From: an uncultured Oscillibacter sp.
Lineage (GTDB): Bacteria > Bacillota > Clostridia > Oscillospirales > Oscillospiraceae
Length of the DNA stretch: 42,478 nt
Assembly (NCBI GenBank): GCA_910577405.1
Contig: CAJTMG010000025.1
Location: forward strand, 1 to 42,478
Reading direction: 5' to 3'
Shown: positions 7,731 to 16,767 of the stretch, piece by piece
How the letters are laid out: the number at the start of each line of letters is the position of its first letter
Numbering within the stretch: the stretch's first letter is position 1
Made by a program: the position numbers and the translations under genes
The notes under the pieces: generated by a model
Database searches by the model: none
The model's input: only the letters and a program-made list of their open reading frames with translations
What the model was told of the DNA's origin: nothing

Positions 7731-10202
7731 ATGGCAAGACAGCTTCCGAATTTCAATCCGCTGAAGAACCGGAGGAAAAGCGACGCCGCCCGCCGTGCCA
7801 ATCAGGTGATCCGGTCCCGGACTATGCTGATGATGGCCGTTCTGGGCGTGGGAACGTTCCTTGCGCTGTTCGGAAGGCTTTATCATTTGCAGGTCAACCG
7901 CCATGGCGAGATGCAGGACCGGGCGGTGCATCAGCAGACCCTGACGACCCAGATTTCGGCGTCCCGGGGGGCGGTTTACGATAAAAACCATAACGTTCTG
8001 GCGATTTCTGCAACGGCTGAGACGATCTTTATTTCCCCTATGGAAGTCAAGCAGTTTGTGGAACAGCAGGAGGAATCCATTGAGGAGGCGTCCAAGGCCG
8101 CGGCGGAAAAGGGAAAGCAGTATACCCCGCCGGAGATTCTGGATCAGGCATACATCGCCCGGGGCCTGAGTCATGTGCTGGGCTTGGAAGAGGAGAGCAT
8201 TCTGGAGCTGATGGAGAAGACCTGGTCTCAGTTCGAGGTGCTGAATCAGAAGGCCGAAAAGGAACTGGCTGACGAGGTGCGGCGCTTTATCAACGGCGAG
8301 CTGGACGACGAGGGCAATGAGGTCCCGGAGGGCCAGCGGCGGACAGTGCGGGGCGTCTTTCTGCGGGCGGACTCCAAGAGGTACTACCCATACAACACCA
8401 TGGCGGCCAACGTGATCGGCTTCGTGGACGGCGAGAACAAGGGCGGCGTGGGTCTGGAGGCTAAGTATAACGGCGTGCTGTCCGGAGAGTCGGGCATGAC
8501 CGTTTCCGCTAAGGTCAATAAAATCGACCAGCCCCTTTTGTTTCAGTACGAGCAGTATTACGACGCTCAGAATGGGAATGATTTGCTGCTGACTCTGGAT
8601 ATCAATGTGCAGATTGCGTTGGAAAAGGGTCTGGAGAGTATGCTGAGCAAGTTCAACGCGGCAAACGGCGGCACGGGAATCGTGATGGATGTAAAGAGCG
8701 GCGCGATTCTGGGCATGGCTTCCTACCCGAATTACGATTCCAATCAGTACGGCACCCTCTATGACGAAAAACTCAAGGGTAAGCTGGCAAAAAGTCTTCA
8801 GGAGCTGGAACAGACCCGGAGCACCTATGAGACGGAAGAGGATTATAACGCCGCCGTCTCCAAAACCAAAAGCACCGCCGTCCAGACCCAGTGGCGGAAC
8901 AAGTGCATCGACTCCACCTATGAGCCGGGTTCAACCTTCAAGCCCATCACCCTGGCCGCCGCTTTGGAGGAAGGTCTGGTCAATATGAATTCTACCTTCC
9001 AGTGCAATGGTTCCATTACGGTCAAGGGCTGGGATAAGCCGATCAACTGCTCCCGAAAAGGCGGCCACGGGCATCAGGTCCTCAAACAGGCTGTGGGGAA
9101 TTCCTGCAACCCGGCATTTATCACCATGGGACTGAAAATCGGTACCCAGAAATATTATGATTACCTGAAAGCGTTCGGGCTGATGGAGCGGACCAATGTG
9201 GATATGATCGGCGAGGTTCCGGGGATCTTCGCGCCGGAGAAGGACTTTAATTCCAACGTGGTCTCCCTGGCGTCCTATTCCTTCGGGCAGACGTTCAATG
9301 TCACCCCTTTGGCCCTCATCCGCGCACAGGCCGCCTGCGTCAACGGGGGATATCTCTACGAGCCTTACATCGTTGAGCAGGTCCTGGACAGCGACGGCAA
9401 TATTATTCAGCAGCATGAGCCTACCTGTATCCGGCAGGTCGTCAGCGAGGAGACTTCCGCCAAGGTTCGGGAATGCCTGGAATACGTAGTGGCCTCCGGG
9501 ACAGGTTCCAACGGACAGGTCGCGGGCTATCGCATCGGCGGCAAGACAGGCACGGCGGATAAGACCGGCACCAAGACCCCCGAAAATCCCAAGGGCGATA
9601 TCGTGGTTTCCTTCATGTGCTTTGCCCCGGCGGACGACCCTCAGTACATCATGCTCCTGACCATGGACACACCCAGCCGTACCACCGGCACCTATCCCTC
9701 CGGCGGCAGTATGGTAGCGCCTACAGCCAGCCAGATTATGGGCGAGATTCTGCCGGTTTTGGGCGTGGAACCGGATTATTCGGATGAAGAGATGTCCGGC
9801 GCGGACGCGGCTGTGCCCAATGTGGTAGGCCAGACCGCCGCCGATGGCAAAGCAAAGCTGGAGAACGCCGGGTTTGCCTGCCGGACAGTGGGCAGCGGCG
9901 AAATGGTGACGGATCAGACCCCGGCAGGCGGCGCGATTATCCCCAATAATGCAACCGTCGTGCTGTACCTGGGCCAGGAGAAGGAAGACAAACAGTGCGT
10001 GGTGCCCAATGTGATCGGCAAGACCGCCGCAGAAGCGAATACGGCCCTGACCAACGCGGGTTTGATTATGCGGGTAGCGGGAACCACCAGCACCAGTTCC
10101 GGGGATGTGCATGCTATTTCTCAGGACCGGGCCGAGGGGACGGAACTGCCTCCCGGAAGCGTGGTGACGGTGCGCTTCGGAAATAACTCTGTGTTGGATT
10201 AA
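7731..10202 (+). CDS. Class B penicillin-binding protein with PASTA domains (FtsI/SpoVD type)
   Basis: An 823-residue transpeptidase that cross-links septal or spore-cortex peptidoglycan. Seen: a membrane anchor at about 31-53, the dimerisation domain with 'SRGAVYDKNHNVLA', the catalytic motifs STFK (Ser401), SCN (458-460) and KTG (605-607), and two C-terminal PASTA domains at about 692-755 and 756-823 ('VPNVVGQ' and 'VPNVIGK'). PASTA domains fit both SpoVD and some vegetative PBP2 proteins, so the exact role is open. A TTG start at 7614 is possible, but ATG 7731 has GGGAGG nine bases upstream and gives the normal N-terminus, so it is preferred. A long charged insertion (about 105-200, Glu/Ala-rich) precedes the transpeptidase domain. 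Confidence 0.93.
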   Translation: MARQLPNFNPLKNRRKSDAARRANQVIRSRTMLMMAVLGVGTFLALFGRLYHLQVNRHGEMQDRAVHQQTLTTQISASRGAVYDKNHNVLAISATAETIFISPMEVKQFVEQQEESIEEASKAAAEKGKQYTPPEILDQAYIARGLSHVLGLEEESILELMEKTWSQFEVLNQKAEKELADEVRRFINGELDDEGNEVPEGQRRTVRGVFLRADSKRYYPYNTMAANVIGFVDGENKGGVGLEAKYNGVLSGESGMTVSAKVNKIDQPLLFQYEQYYDAQNGNDLLLTLDINVQIALEKGLESMLSKFNAANGGTGIVMDVKSGAILGMASYPNYDSNQYGTLYDEKLKGKLAKSLQELEQTRSTYETEEDYNAAVSKTKSTAVQTQWRNKCIDSTYEPGSTFKPITLAAALEEGLVNMNSTFQCNGSITVKGWDKPINCSRKGGHGHQVLKQAVGNSCNPAFITMGLKIGTQKYYDYLKAFGLMERTNVDMIGEVPGIFAPEKDFNSNVVSLASYSFGQTFNVTPLALIRAQAACVNGGYLYEPYIVEQVLDSDGNIIQQHEPTCIRQVVSEETSAKVRECLEYVVASGTGSNGQVAGYRIGGKTGTADKTGTKTPENPKGDIVVSFMCFAPADDPQYIMLLTMDTPSRTTGTYPSGGSMVAPTASQIMGEILPVLGVEPDYSDEEMSGADAAVPNVVGQTAADGKAKLENAGFACRTVGSGEMVTDQTPAGGAIIPNNATVVLYLGQEKEDKQCVVPNVIGKTAAEANTALTNAGLIMRVAGTTSTSSGDVHAISQDRAEGTELPPGSVVTVRFGNNSVLD

Positions 10203-10255
10203 GACAGCTTTTGCAAGATTTTCAGCAGGATTTTGTCTATGCAGGGAGTCTGTTT

Positions 10256-10284
10256 TTGAAGATACTGGCCGTGTATCATTAGAT
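10256..10284 (+). promoter_or_regulatory. Weak internal promoter candidate before murE
   Basis: TTGAAG (10256-10261), 17-bp spacer, TTAGAT (10279-10284), in the 98-base gap after the penicillin-binding protein gene. The -10 box is poor, so this is tentative. Confidence 0.3.
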
Positions 10285-10300
10285 TAGGGAGGTTCGCGAA

Positions 10301-11737
10301 ATGAAAGTGAAAGAGCTGCTGCACGGCTGGGAAATCCTCTCCGCTGCGGACGGCGTGCTGGAAACGGAAGTCTCCGGCGTCTGCTGGGATTCCCGGGAGG
10401 TCCGGCCGGGAGACCTGTTCGTGGCTATGACCGGGTTCGCTGCCGACGGACACCGATTTATTCCCCAGGCAATGGCGGCGGGCGCGGCGGCGGTGCTGTG
10501 CCAGAATGCCCCGGAGGATGGCGTGCCCTTTGTGCGGGTGCCGGATTCCCGGAGGGCGCTGGCTGTCGTAGGCGGGAATTTCTTCGGTCACCCGGCGGAC
10601 GCGATGAAAATGACAGGCGTTACAGGCACCAACGGGAAGACGACCACAACCTATCTTCTCAAAGAAATTCTGGAATCCACCGGCGCAAAGGTGGGCTTAA
10701 TCGGCACAAACCAGAATATGATTGGACAGGAAGCGCTTCCCGCAGAGCGGACCACGCCGGAATCCTTTGCTTTGCAGGCGCTTCTGGCCCAGATGCGGGA
10801 TGAGGGCTGCACCCATGTTGTGATGGAGGTATCTTCCCACGCGCTGGCCCTGGACCGGGTTTATGGCATTCCATATGATGTGGGCGTGTTTACCAATCTG
10901 ACTCAGGACCATCTGGATTTTCATCAGACCATGGAGGCATACTGCGGCGCAAAGGCGATTTTATTCCGGAACTGCCGCGCCGGTGTGGTGAACGCCGACG
11001 ACCCCTGGACACCCCGGCTGACGGAAGGGGCTTCCTGCAAGCTTCTGACCTACGGGGAGCGGGCGGCGGCGGACCTGCGGGCGGAGGATGTGAGCTTGGG
11101 GATGGACCATGTGTCGTTCACAGCGGTTTATCGCGATTCACGGACGCCGGTGCGGGTGAATATTCCCGGCGGATTTATGGTTTACAATACGCTGGATGTG
11201 CTGGGCGCGGCGCTGGAGCTGGGGATTCCCATTGAGCAGAGCGCGGCGGTGCTGTCCAGGGCCGCCCATGTAAAGGGCAGGGTGGAAGTTGTGCCCACGC
11301 CCGGGAAAGCGTACACTATCCTGATTGACTACGCCCACAGCCCGGACAGCATGGTGAACGTTCTGCAAACGGTGAAGGGCTTCGCAAAAGGCCGGACCAT
11401 TGCGCTGTTTGGCTGCGGCGGAGACCGGGATAAGGGCAAACGTCCGAAAATGGGCCGGGCCGCCGCGGAAAACGCCGATTTTGCCATAGTGACCACCGAC
11501 AATCCAAGGACCGAACGCCCCGGAGACATTATCGCGGATATCCTGCCGGGTCTGGAAGGCCTGGGGACGCCTTACGAGGTGGTGGAGGACCGGGTGGAGG
11601 CCATACACTGGGCGATGGACCATGCGGAGCCCGGCGATGTGATCGTACTATGCGGAAAGGGACACGAGACGTATCAGGAGGTAGGTCACGAAAAGCGGCA
11701 CATGGATGAGCGTGAAATCGTCCGGGATTATTTGTAA
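10301..11737 (+). CDS. murE: UDP-MurNAc-L-Ala-D-Glu:meso-diaminopimelate ligase
   Basis: A 478-residue cytoplasmic Mur ligase that adds the third amino acid of the stem peptide. Seen: the N-terminal 'DSREVRPGDLFVA' block that binds the uracil end, ATP loop GTNGKTTTT at about 108-116, 'MEVSSHAL' and 'TNLTQDHLDFH' motifs, and DNPR at 400-403. The DNPR tetrapeptide marks enzymes that use meso-diaminopimelate, so the wall is predicted to be of the mDAP type. Full length. The usual next gene, murF, is missing here and mraY follows after 68 bases. Start ATG follows GGGAGG. Confidence 0.97.
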   Translation: MKVKELLHGWEILSAADGVLETEVSGVCWDSREVRPGDLFVAMTGFAADGHRFIPQAMAAGAAAVLCQNAPEDGVPFVRVPDSRRALAVVGGNFFGHPADAMKMTGVTGTNGKTTTTYLLKEILESTGAKVGLIGTNQNMIGQEALPAERTTPESFALQALLAQMRDEGCTHVVMEVSSHALALDRVYGIPYDVGVFTNLTQDHLDFHQTMEAYCGAKAILFRNCRAGVVNADDPWTPRLTEGASCKLLTYGERAAADLRAEDVSLGMDHVSFTAVYRDSRTPVRVNIPGGFMVYNTLDVLGAALELGIPIEQSAAVLSRAAHVKGRVEVVPTPGKAYTILIDYAHSPDSMVNVLQTVKGFAKGRTIALFGCGGDRDKGKRPKMGRAAAENADFAIVTTDNPRTERPGDIIADILPGLEGLGTPYEVVEDRVEAIHWAMDHAEPGDVIVLCGKGHETYQEVGHEKRHMDEREIVRDYL

Positions 11738-11805
11738 GACGTGAATCGAGACGCGAAAAATCCTGACGCGTTCGTTTTCATGATAACAGCAAGAGAGGGA
11801 GAAAT

Positions 11806-12792
11806 ATGGAAAAACAAATGCTGCTGACCATCGGCGTGAGTTTTGTACTGACGCTGGTAATTGGTCGGTTTGTCCTGACGGAGCTGCGGAAGCTGAAAGC
11901 CGGCCAGGAGATACGGAAGGACGGCCCCGCCTGGCATTCCGGGAAGGCCGGCACGCCGACTATGGGCGGAATCATGTTTATGATCGGCGCGGGCGTCACA
12001 ATTTTTGTCCTGGGCTGGCAGGAAATGCTGGAGGGCCGGTTCGCGCACCTGTATGTTTATCTGTTCGCCCTGATTTTTGGCATGATCGGCTTTGTGGACG
12101 ATTACCGCAAGGTCCGCCAGCATCAGAACGAGGGCCTGACCGCGAAACAGAAGTTTATCCTCCAACTGGCCGCGGCGGTGGTGTTCCTGAGCCTGATGCG
12201 TTACGAGGGAATGCTGACCCCTTGGCTGTATGTGCCGTTTGTGAATATCAGTATTGAAATCAACTGGATTGTGTACCTGATGTTCGCTGCCTTCGTGATT
12301 GTGGGCTGTGTGAACGCGGTGAATCTGACCGATGGCATTGACGGGCAGGCGACAGGCGTGACGTTCGTGGTGATGGGCTTCTTTACCGTCGTGGCCTTGT
12401 TCTGGAAGCTGACCCCTCTGGCCCTTTTCCCGGCGGCGCTGATGGGGGGACTGGCTGCTTTCTTCCTGTACAACCATCATCCCGCTAAGGTCTTTATGGG
12501 CGATACAGGAAGCCTGTTTCTGGGGGGCGCGGTGGCAGCTCTGGCCTTTGCGATGGATATGCCCTTGATCCTGATTCCCGTGGGCATTGTCTATATTATG
12601 GAAACGCTGTCGGATATCATACAGGTGGTTTACTTCAAGGCTACCCACGGCAAGCGCTTTTTCAAAATGGCGCCCCTGCATCATCATCTGGAACTGTCCG
12701 GATGGAGCGAGGCAAAGCTGGTAACGGTCTTTTCCGCCGTGACGCTGGCCTTCTGTGTGCTGGCCTGGCTGGGGATACAGGGCCGCTATTGA
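11806..12792 (+). CDS. mraY: Phospho-MurNAc-pentapeptide translocase
   Basis: A 328-residue integral membrane enzyme that makes lipid I from UDP-MurNAc-pentapeptide and undecaprenyl phosphate. Seen: about ten hydrophobic segments, 'HSGKAGTPTMGG' near residue 47, the 'FVDDYRK' Asp pair, 'NLTDGIDG' and the C-terminal 'APLHHHLE' catalytic histidine motif, all MraY hallmarks. Length slightly short of the 324-360 usual range but complete. It stands between murE and ftsW, with murF and murD absent from their usual places. Confidence 0.97.
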   Translation: MEKQMLLTIGVSFVLTLVIGRFVLTELRKLKAGQEIRKDGPAWHSGKAGTPTMGGIMFMIGAGVTIFVLGWQEMLEGRFAHLYVYLFALIFGMIGFVDDYRKVRQHQNEGLTAKQKFILQLAAAVVFLSLMRYEGMLTPWLYVPFVNISIEINWIVYLMFAAFVIVGCVNAVNLTDGIDGQATGVTFVVMGFFTVVALFWKLTPLALFPAALMGGLAAFFLYNHHPAKVFMGDTGSLFLGGAVAALAFAMDMPLILIPVGIVYIMETLSDIIQVVYFKATHGKRFFKMAPLHHHLELSGWSEAKLVTVFSAVTLAFCVLAWLGIQGRY

Positions 12793-12830
12793 GTTTGTAA
12801 TGGCTTGAAAACAGGAAAGGAGGAACGCCT

Positions 12831-14276
12831 ATGGCCGCAGGTAACGGCGCAATGGGAAGACGTCCGGCGCCCCAAAGGAAACCGCCACCGCCTTCCCAGC
12901 AGCGCAGGCCTACGCAAAGACCGCCGTCGGGTTACAGCGGGCAGTCAAGGCGCGGGAGCCAGCAGAGGAAACCGGCGTCGGGCTACGGGCAGTCCCGAAC
13001 CGGAAGCCAGCAGAGGAAACCCCGCGGCAGCGCCACCACGTACCCGCAGAGAAGACGGCCGCAGATCAGCCGGGAGGAAGCCCTCCGACGGCAGGAGATG
13101 CGCCGTCTCAAGGAGGAACGGGAAGCCCAGATGCGGGCCGAAAGCGAAGCCCTCGCCAAAGGCCCCGTGGATCTGCCCTTCTGCCTGCTGGTCATGCTCC
13201 TGACGGCAGTGGGACTGGTGATGCTGCTCTCGGCTAGTTTTCCGTCGGCTTACTACGAGTCCGAAGGCAAGAATCCAACGGCTTACTTCAATAAGCAGGC
13301 GCTGTTTGATTTGATGGGCATTGCCGCCATGTTCTTTATCTCCAAGTTCAATTACCAGAGGTTCCGGGGCGCGGGGAAAATCCTGATGTACGTCTCTGTT
13401 TTCCTGCTGGTGCTGGTGGCGATCCCACATAATCCGCTTGCCAAGACCATCAAAGGCGCTACTCGCTGGCTGGGGGTTCCTGGCACGCCTTTGCAGTTCC
13501 AGCCTTCGGAAATCGCGAAAATGGCGGTGATTATCTACTTTTCCGATACGATTTCCAGAAAGATGGATAAAATGCACTCCTTCCGTCAGGGAGTCGCGCC
13601 GTATGCCGCCTGTCTGATCCTGATCGCGGGCTTGGTGGCCATTGAACCCCATCTTTCCGGCGCGATTCTGATTCTCGGCGCAGGGGCGGCTCTGATGCTG
13701 GTGGGCGGCATCAACTGGGCTTGGGTCATCGGCGCGGGAGGTCTGGGCGCGCTGCTGATGTGGTTTGCTGTCTTTGTGGTGGGGTATAACTCGTCACGAA
13801 TAGAATACTGGCTGAACCCATGGGCCGACGCGCAGGATAAGGGCTACCAGCTGTCACAGAGCCTGATTACCATCGGGTCCGGAGGGCTGCTGGGCGTAGG
13901 TCTGGGGAAGAGCCGTCAGAAATTCCTGTATCTGCCGGAGGAACATAACGATTTCATTTTTGCGATTATCTGCGAGGAATTGGGTTTGATCGGCGCGGGA
14001 CTGATTATGATGCTCTTCGCGGCGCTGATTCTCCGGGGCTACTGGATTTCCCTCCATGCAAAGGACCGCTTCGGAAGCCTGCTGGTGGTGGGGGTGATTA
14101 CCCTGGTAGCCGTCCAGACCTTCCTGAATATTGCAGTCGTCACGGGCTTCCTGCCGACCACCGGCATCTCCCTGCCATTCTTCAGCTACGGCGGCACGGC
14201 CCTGACCATACAGCTTGCGGAAATGGGCATCGTTCTATCCGTCTCAAGGCAGATGCGGCCCGTCAAATCCGGTTAG
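12831..14276 (+). CDS. ftsW: Septal glycan polymerase FtsW with a long basic N-terminal tail
   Basis: A 481-residue SEDS glycosyltransferase that polymerises lipid II at the septum together with the class B penicillin-binding protein. Seen: from about residue 113 a normal FtsW/RodA core with ten hydrophobic segments, 'LNPWADAQDKGYQ', 'SLITIGSGGLLGVGLG' and 'YLPEEHNDFIFAIICEELG'. Unusual: residues 1-112 form a cytoplasmic, strongly basic Arg/Gln/Pro/Ser tail with an internal repeat (GSQQRKP at 42-48 and 58-64, SGY-GQSR at 33-40 and 50-56), then a charged helix at 79-108. The ATG at 12831 has AAAGGAGG seven bases upstream, so the tail is translated. Position after mraY argues for FtsW over RodA or SpoVE, though SpoVE cannot be excluded. 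Confidence 0.93.
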   Translation: MAAGNGAMGRRPAPQRKPPPPSQQRRPTQRPPSGYSGQSRRGSQQRKPASGYGQSRTGSQQRKPRGSATTYPQRRRPQISREEALRRQEMRRLKEEREAQMRAESEALAKGPVDLPFCLLVMLLTAVGLVMLLSASFPSAYYESEGKNPTAYFNKQALFDLMGIAAMFFISKFNYQRFRGAGKILMYVSVFLLVLVAIPHNPLAKTIKGATRWLGVPGTPLQFQPSEIAKMAVIIYFSDTISRKMDKMHSFRQGVAPYAACLILIAGLVAIEPHLSGAILILGAGAALMLVGGINWAWVIGAGGLGALLMWFAVFVVGYNSSRIEYWLNPWADAQDKGYQLSQSLITIGSGGLLGVGLGKSRQKFLYLPEEHNDFIFAIICEELGLIGAGLIMMLFAALILRGYWISLHAKDRFGSLLVVGVITLVAVQTFLNIAVVTGFLPTTGISLPFFSYGGTALTIQLAEMGIVLSVSRQMRPVKSG

Positions 14277-14291
14277 CGGGGAGGGAGTACA

Positions 14292-15428
14292 GTGAGCAGG
14301 CAAATTCAAAGAGCGGCCTTTACCTGCGGCGGCACAGCGGGTCATGTGAATCCGGCCATCGCCCTGGCGCAGCTGATGTCGGAGCAGAACCCGACAGTGG
14401 AATTCCTCTTCGTGGGCGCGGAACGGGGGCTGGAAAAGGACTTGATTCCAAAGGCTGGCTATCCCTTCCGGACCGTGCATATTTCCAGCTTTCACCGGTC
14501 CTTCAGGCCAAGGGAAATCAAGCACAATCTTATTTCCGTGGGCAATCTGCTCAGAGCGCCCAGGGAGGCAAAGGCGATTCTGAGGGAATTCCAGCCTGAT
14601 GTGGTCGTGGGCACCGGGGGCTACGCAAGCTATCCTTTGGTGAAGGCCGCGGCAAAAATGGGTATTCCCACGGCAGTCCACGAGTCCAACGCGGTGCCAG
14701 GGCTGACGACGGAAATGCTGGAGCCTTACGCGGACCGTATCCTGGTGGGCTTCGAGTCCTGCCGGAAGCACTACCGCCATCCGGAGAAGGTCATCGTGAC
14801 GGGCACGCCGGTCCGGGGAGATTTCTTTGCCCAGACAAAAGAGGAGGCAAAACGGCAGCTTGGAATCGACGACGGCAGACCGCTGATCGTTTCCTTTTGG
14901 GGGTCCCTGGGGGCGTTGGGGATGAACCGGCAGATGGTGGAATTCATGGCCCTGGAAGCCGCGAGGGAGCCGTTCCATCATATCCACGGCGCGGGAAAGC
15001 AGGGCTATCCGGTTATGAAAGCGGCCCTTGCGGAAAAAGGCGTGACGCTGGAAGACCATCCGGCGCTGCAATTGCGGGAGTATATCTACGATATGGCTCC
15101 GGTGATGCGGTCGGCGGACCTGGTGATCTGCCGGGCGGGAGCGTCTACCATCAGCGAGCTGACAGCCCTGGGCGTTCCGGCTTTGATGGTCCCGTCTCCC
15201 TATGTGACAAACAATCATCAGGAGAAAAACGCCCGGGCATTGGAAGAGGCTGGCGGCGCGGCGGTGCTCCTGGAAGCGGAAGCCTCCGGACCGGCCATGT
15301 TTCAGGCGGCCTGCGGGATACTCCATGACGAGGAACGCAGGAAGAAAATGGAAGAAGCGATGAATTCTCTTGGGGTTCGGGACGCGGCGGAACGAATTTT
15401 GCAGACCGTGGCGTCCATCGGAAAGTAA
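14292..15428 (+). CDS. murG: Lipid II synthase MurG
   Basis: A 378-residue peripheral membrane glycosyltransferase (GT28) that adds GlcNAc to lipid I. Seen: the N-terminal 'CGGTAGHVNPAIA' loop at 12-24, 'VGTGGYASYPLVKAA' near 98, the hydrophobic patch near 'FRTVHISSF', and the UDP-GlcNAc-binding 'CRAGASTISELTALGVPALMVP' region in the C-terminal half (named by its first and last residues). It starts at a GTG at 14292 with GGGAGGG six bases upstream; no good ATG exists nearby. It follows ftsW by 15 bases. Confidence 0.96.
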   Translation: MSRQIQRAAFTCGGTAGHVNPAIALAQLMSEQNPTVEFLFVGAERGLEKDLIPKAGYPFRTVHISSFHRSFRPREIKHNLISVGNLLRAPREAKAILREFQPDVVVGTGGYASYPLVKAAAKMGIPTAVHESNAVPGLTTEMLEPYADRILVGFESCRKHYRHPEKVIVTGTPVRGDFFAQTKEEAKRQLGIDDGRPLIVSFWGSLGALGMNRQMVEFMALEAAREPFHHIHGAGKQGYPVMKAALAEKGVTLEDHPALQLREYIYDMAPVMRSADLVICRAGASTISELTALGVPALMVPSPYVTNNHQEKNARALEEAGGAAVLLEAEASGPAMFQAACGILHDEERRKKMEEAMNSLGVRDAAERILQTVASIGK

Positions 15429-15436
15429 CCAGAAGG

Positions 15437-15481
15437 TCCCTCCGCCCATAGGATAGGGCAGCGATTCAGTGAGTGGAGGGA
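15437..15481 (+). promoter_or_regulatory. Hairpin that would cover the murA ribosome site
   Basis: TCCCTCC at 15437-15443 is exactly complementary to GGAGGGA at 15475-15481, which is the Shine-Dalgarno of murA. A small inner GCCC/GGGC stem (15444-15447 with 15455-15458) adds stability. Pairing would hide the ribosome site. Confidence 0.45.
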
Positions 15482-15488
15482 AACGGGT

Positions 15489-16739
15489 ATGAGTCAACTT
15501 ATTATCAAAGGCGGCAGAAGGCTGCATGGGGAAGTGGCGGTACAGGGAGCAAAGAACAGCGTCCTGCCCATCCTGGCGGCCACGCTGCTGACGTCGGACA
15601 CCGTGGCGCTGGAGGGCTGCCCCCGTCTGCGGGATGTGGACGCGTCCATGCGTATTCTGGAGGGCCTGGGCTGTTCGGTCCGCTGGGAGGGAAACACACT
15701 GACGGCAGATACTTCCGTCTTGCATCAGTGGGAGATTTCTGATATACTCATGCGGGAAATGCGTTCCTCGGCCGTTTTTCTTGGGGCAATCCTGGCGCGG
15801 TGCGGACAGGCGGAATTGAGCTACCCCGGCGGCTGTGAGCTGGGTCCCCGGCCCATTGACCTGCATCTTGCGGGCCTGCGGGAGCTGGGGGCGGAGATCG
15901 AGGAATGCGGCGGGCTGCTGCACTGCAAGGCTTCCCGGCTGCGTGGGAAGGAGATTGTGCTGAGCCTGCCGTCCGTTGGGGCCACGGAGAATCTGATGCT
16001 GGCCGCCTGCGGCGCGGAGGGCGTGACGACCATCGCCAACGCCGCGAGAGAGCCGGAGATCGTGGATTTGCAGGAGTTCCTGAATGCCTGCGGCGCAAGG
16101 GTTTCCGGCGCTGGAAGCTCTACGGTGGCCGTGGAGGGCGGACGGAAATTGCATGGGTGTACTTATCGGGTGATGCCGGATCGGATTGCAACGGCGACAT
16201 ATTTGTGTGCGGCGGCGTCCGCGGGAGGGGAGGTCTTCCTGCGGGGCGCCCGGGAGGACCATCTGGCCACGGTGACCGCCGTTCTGCGTGAGGCCGGGTG
16301 TACCTTGGAGAGCGACCCCGCGGGCATCCGGTGCGCGTGCAGGGAGCGTCCTATGGCAGTGCGCCCCGTGCGTACGGCTCCCTATCCTGGTTTTCCTACG
16401 GACGCACAGGCGATTTTAATGGCGGCGCTGCTGCGGAATCGGGGAACCAGCGTGTTTGAGGAAAATATTTTCGAGAATCGATACCGCCATGTGGACGAAT
16501 TGACCCGTATGGGCGCGCGGATTCGCGTTTCCGGACGGACGGCGGTGGTCAGCGGCGTGGACCGTCTGTGCGGCGCGGCAGTGCGTTGTACGGACCTGAG
16601 GGGCGGGGCGGCGTTATGCGTGGCGGCTCTGGCGGCGGAGGGCGAGACCCAAGTGAGCGCTCTGCGGCATATCGACCGGGGCTATGAGAATCTGGAGCAG
16701 GACCTGAAGGCTCTGGGGGCGGACGCCGTTCGGACATGA
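15489..16739 (+). CDS. murA: UDP-GlcNAc enolpyruvyl transferase
   Basis: A 416-residue cytoplasmic enzyme of the first committed peptidoglycan step, moving enolpyruvate from PEP to UDP-GlcNAc. Seen: Lys22-Asn23 in 'QGAKNSVLP', the catalytic loop 'YPGGCELGPRPIDLH' with Cys116 (the fosfomycin target in this family, so a Cys-type and not an Asp-type enzyme), and 'PGFPTDAQAILMA' in the C-terminal half. Length is normal. In many Firmicutes murA sits in or near the dcw cluster; a second paralogue elsewhere is common and cannot be checked here. Confidence 0.96.
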   Translation: MSQLIIKGGRRLHGEVAVQGAKNSVLPILAATLLTSDTVALEGCPRLRDVDASMRILEGLGCSVRWEGNTLTADTSVLHQWEISDILMREMRSSAVFLGAILARCGQAELSYPGGCELGPRPIDLHLAGLRELGAEIEECGGLLHCKASRLRGKEIVLSLPSVGATENLMLAACGAEGVTTIANAAREPEIVDLQEFLNACGARVSGAGSSTVAVEGGRKLHGCTYRVMPDRIATATYLCAAASAGGEVFLRGAREDHLATVTAVLREAGCTLESDPAGIRCACRERPMAVRPVRTAPYPGFPTDAQAILMAALLRNRGTSVFEENIFENRYRHVDELTRMGARIRVSGRTAVVSGVDRLCGAAVRCTDLRGGAALCVAALAAEGETQVSALRHIDRGYENLEQDLKALGADAVRT

Positions 16740-16767
16740 ATTAAGACAGAGAACTGGAGCGAAAAAA

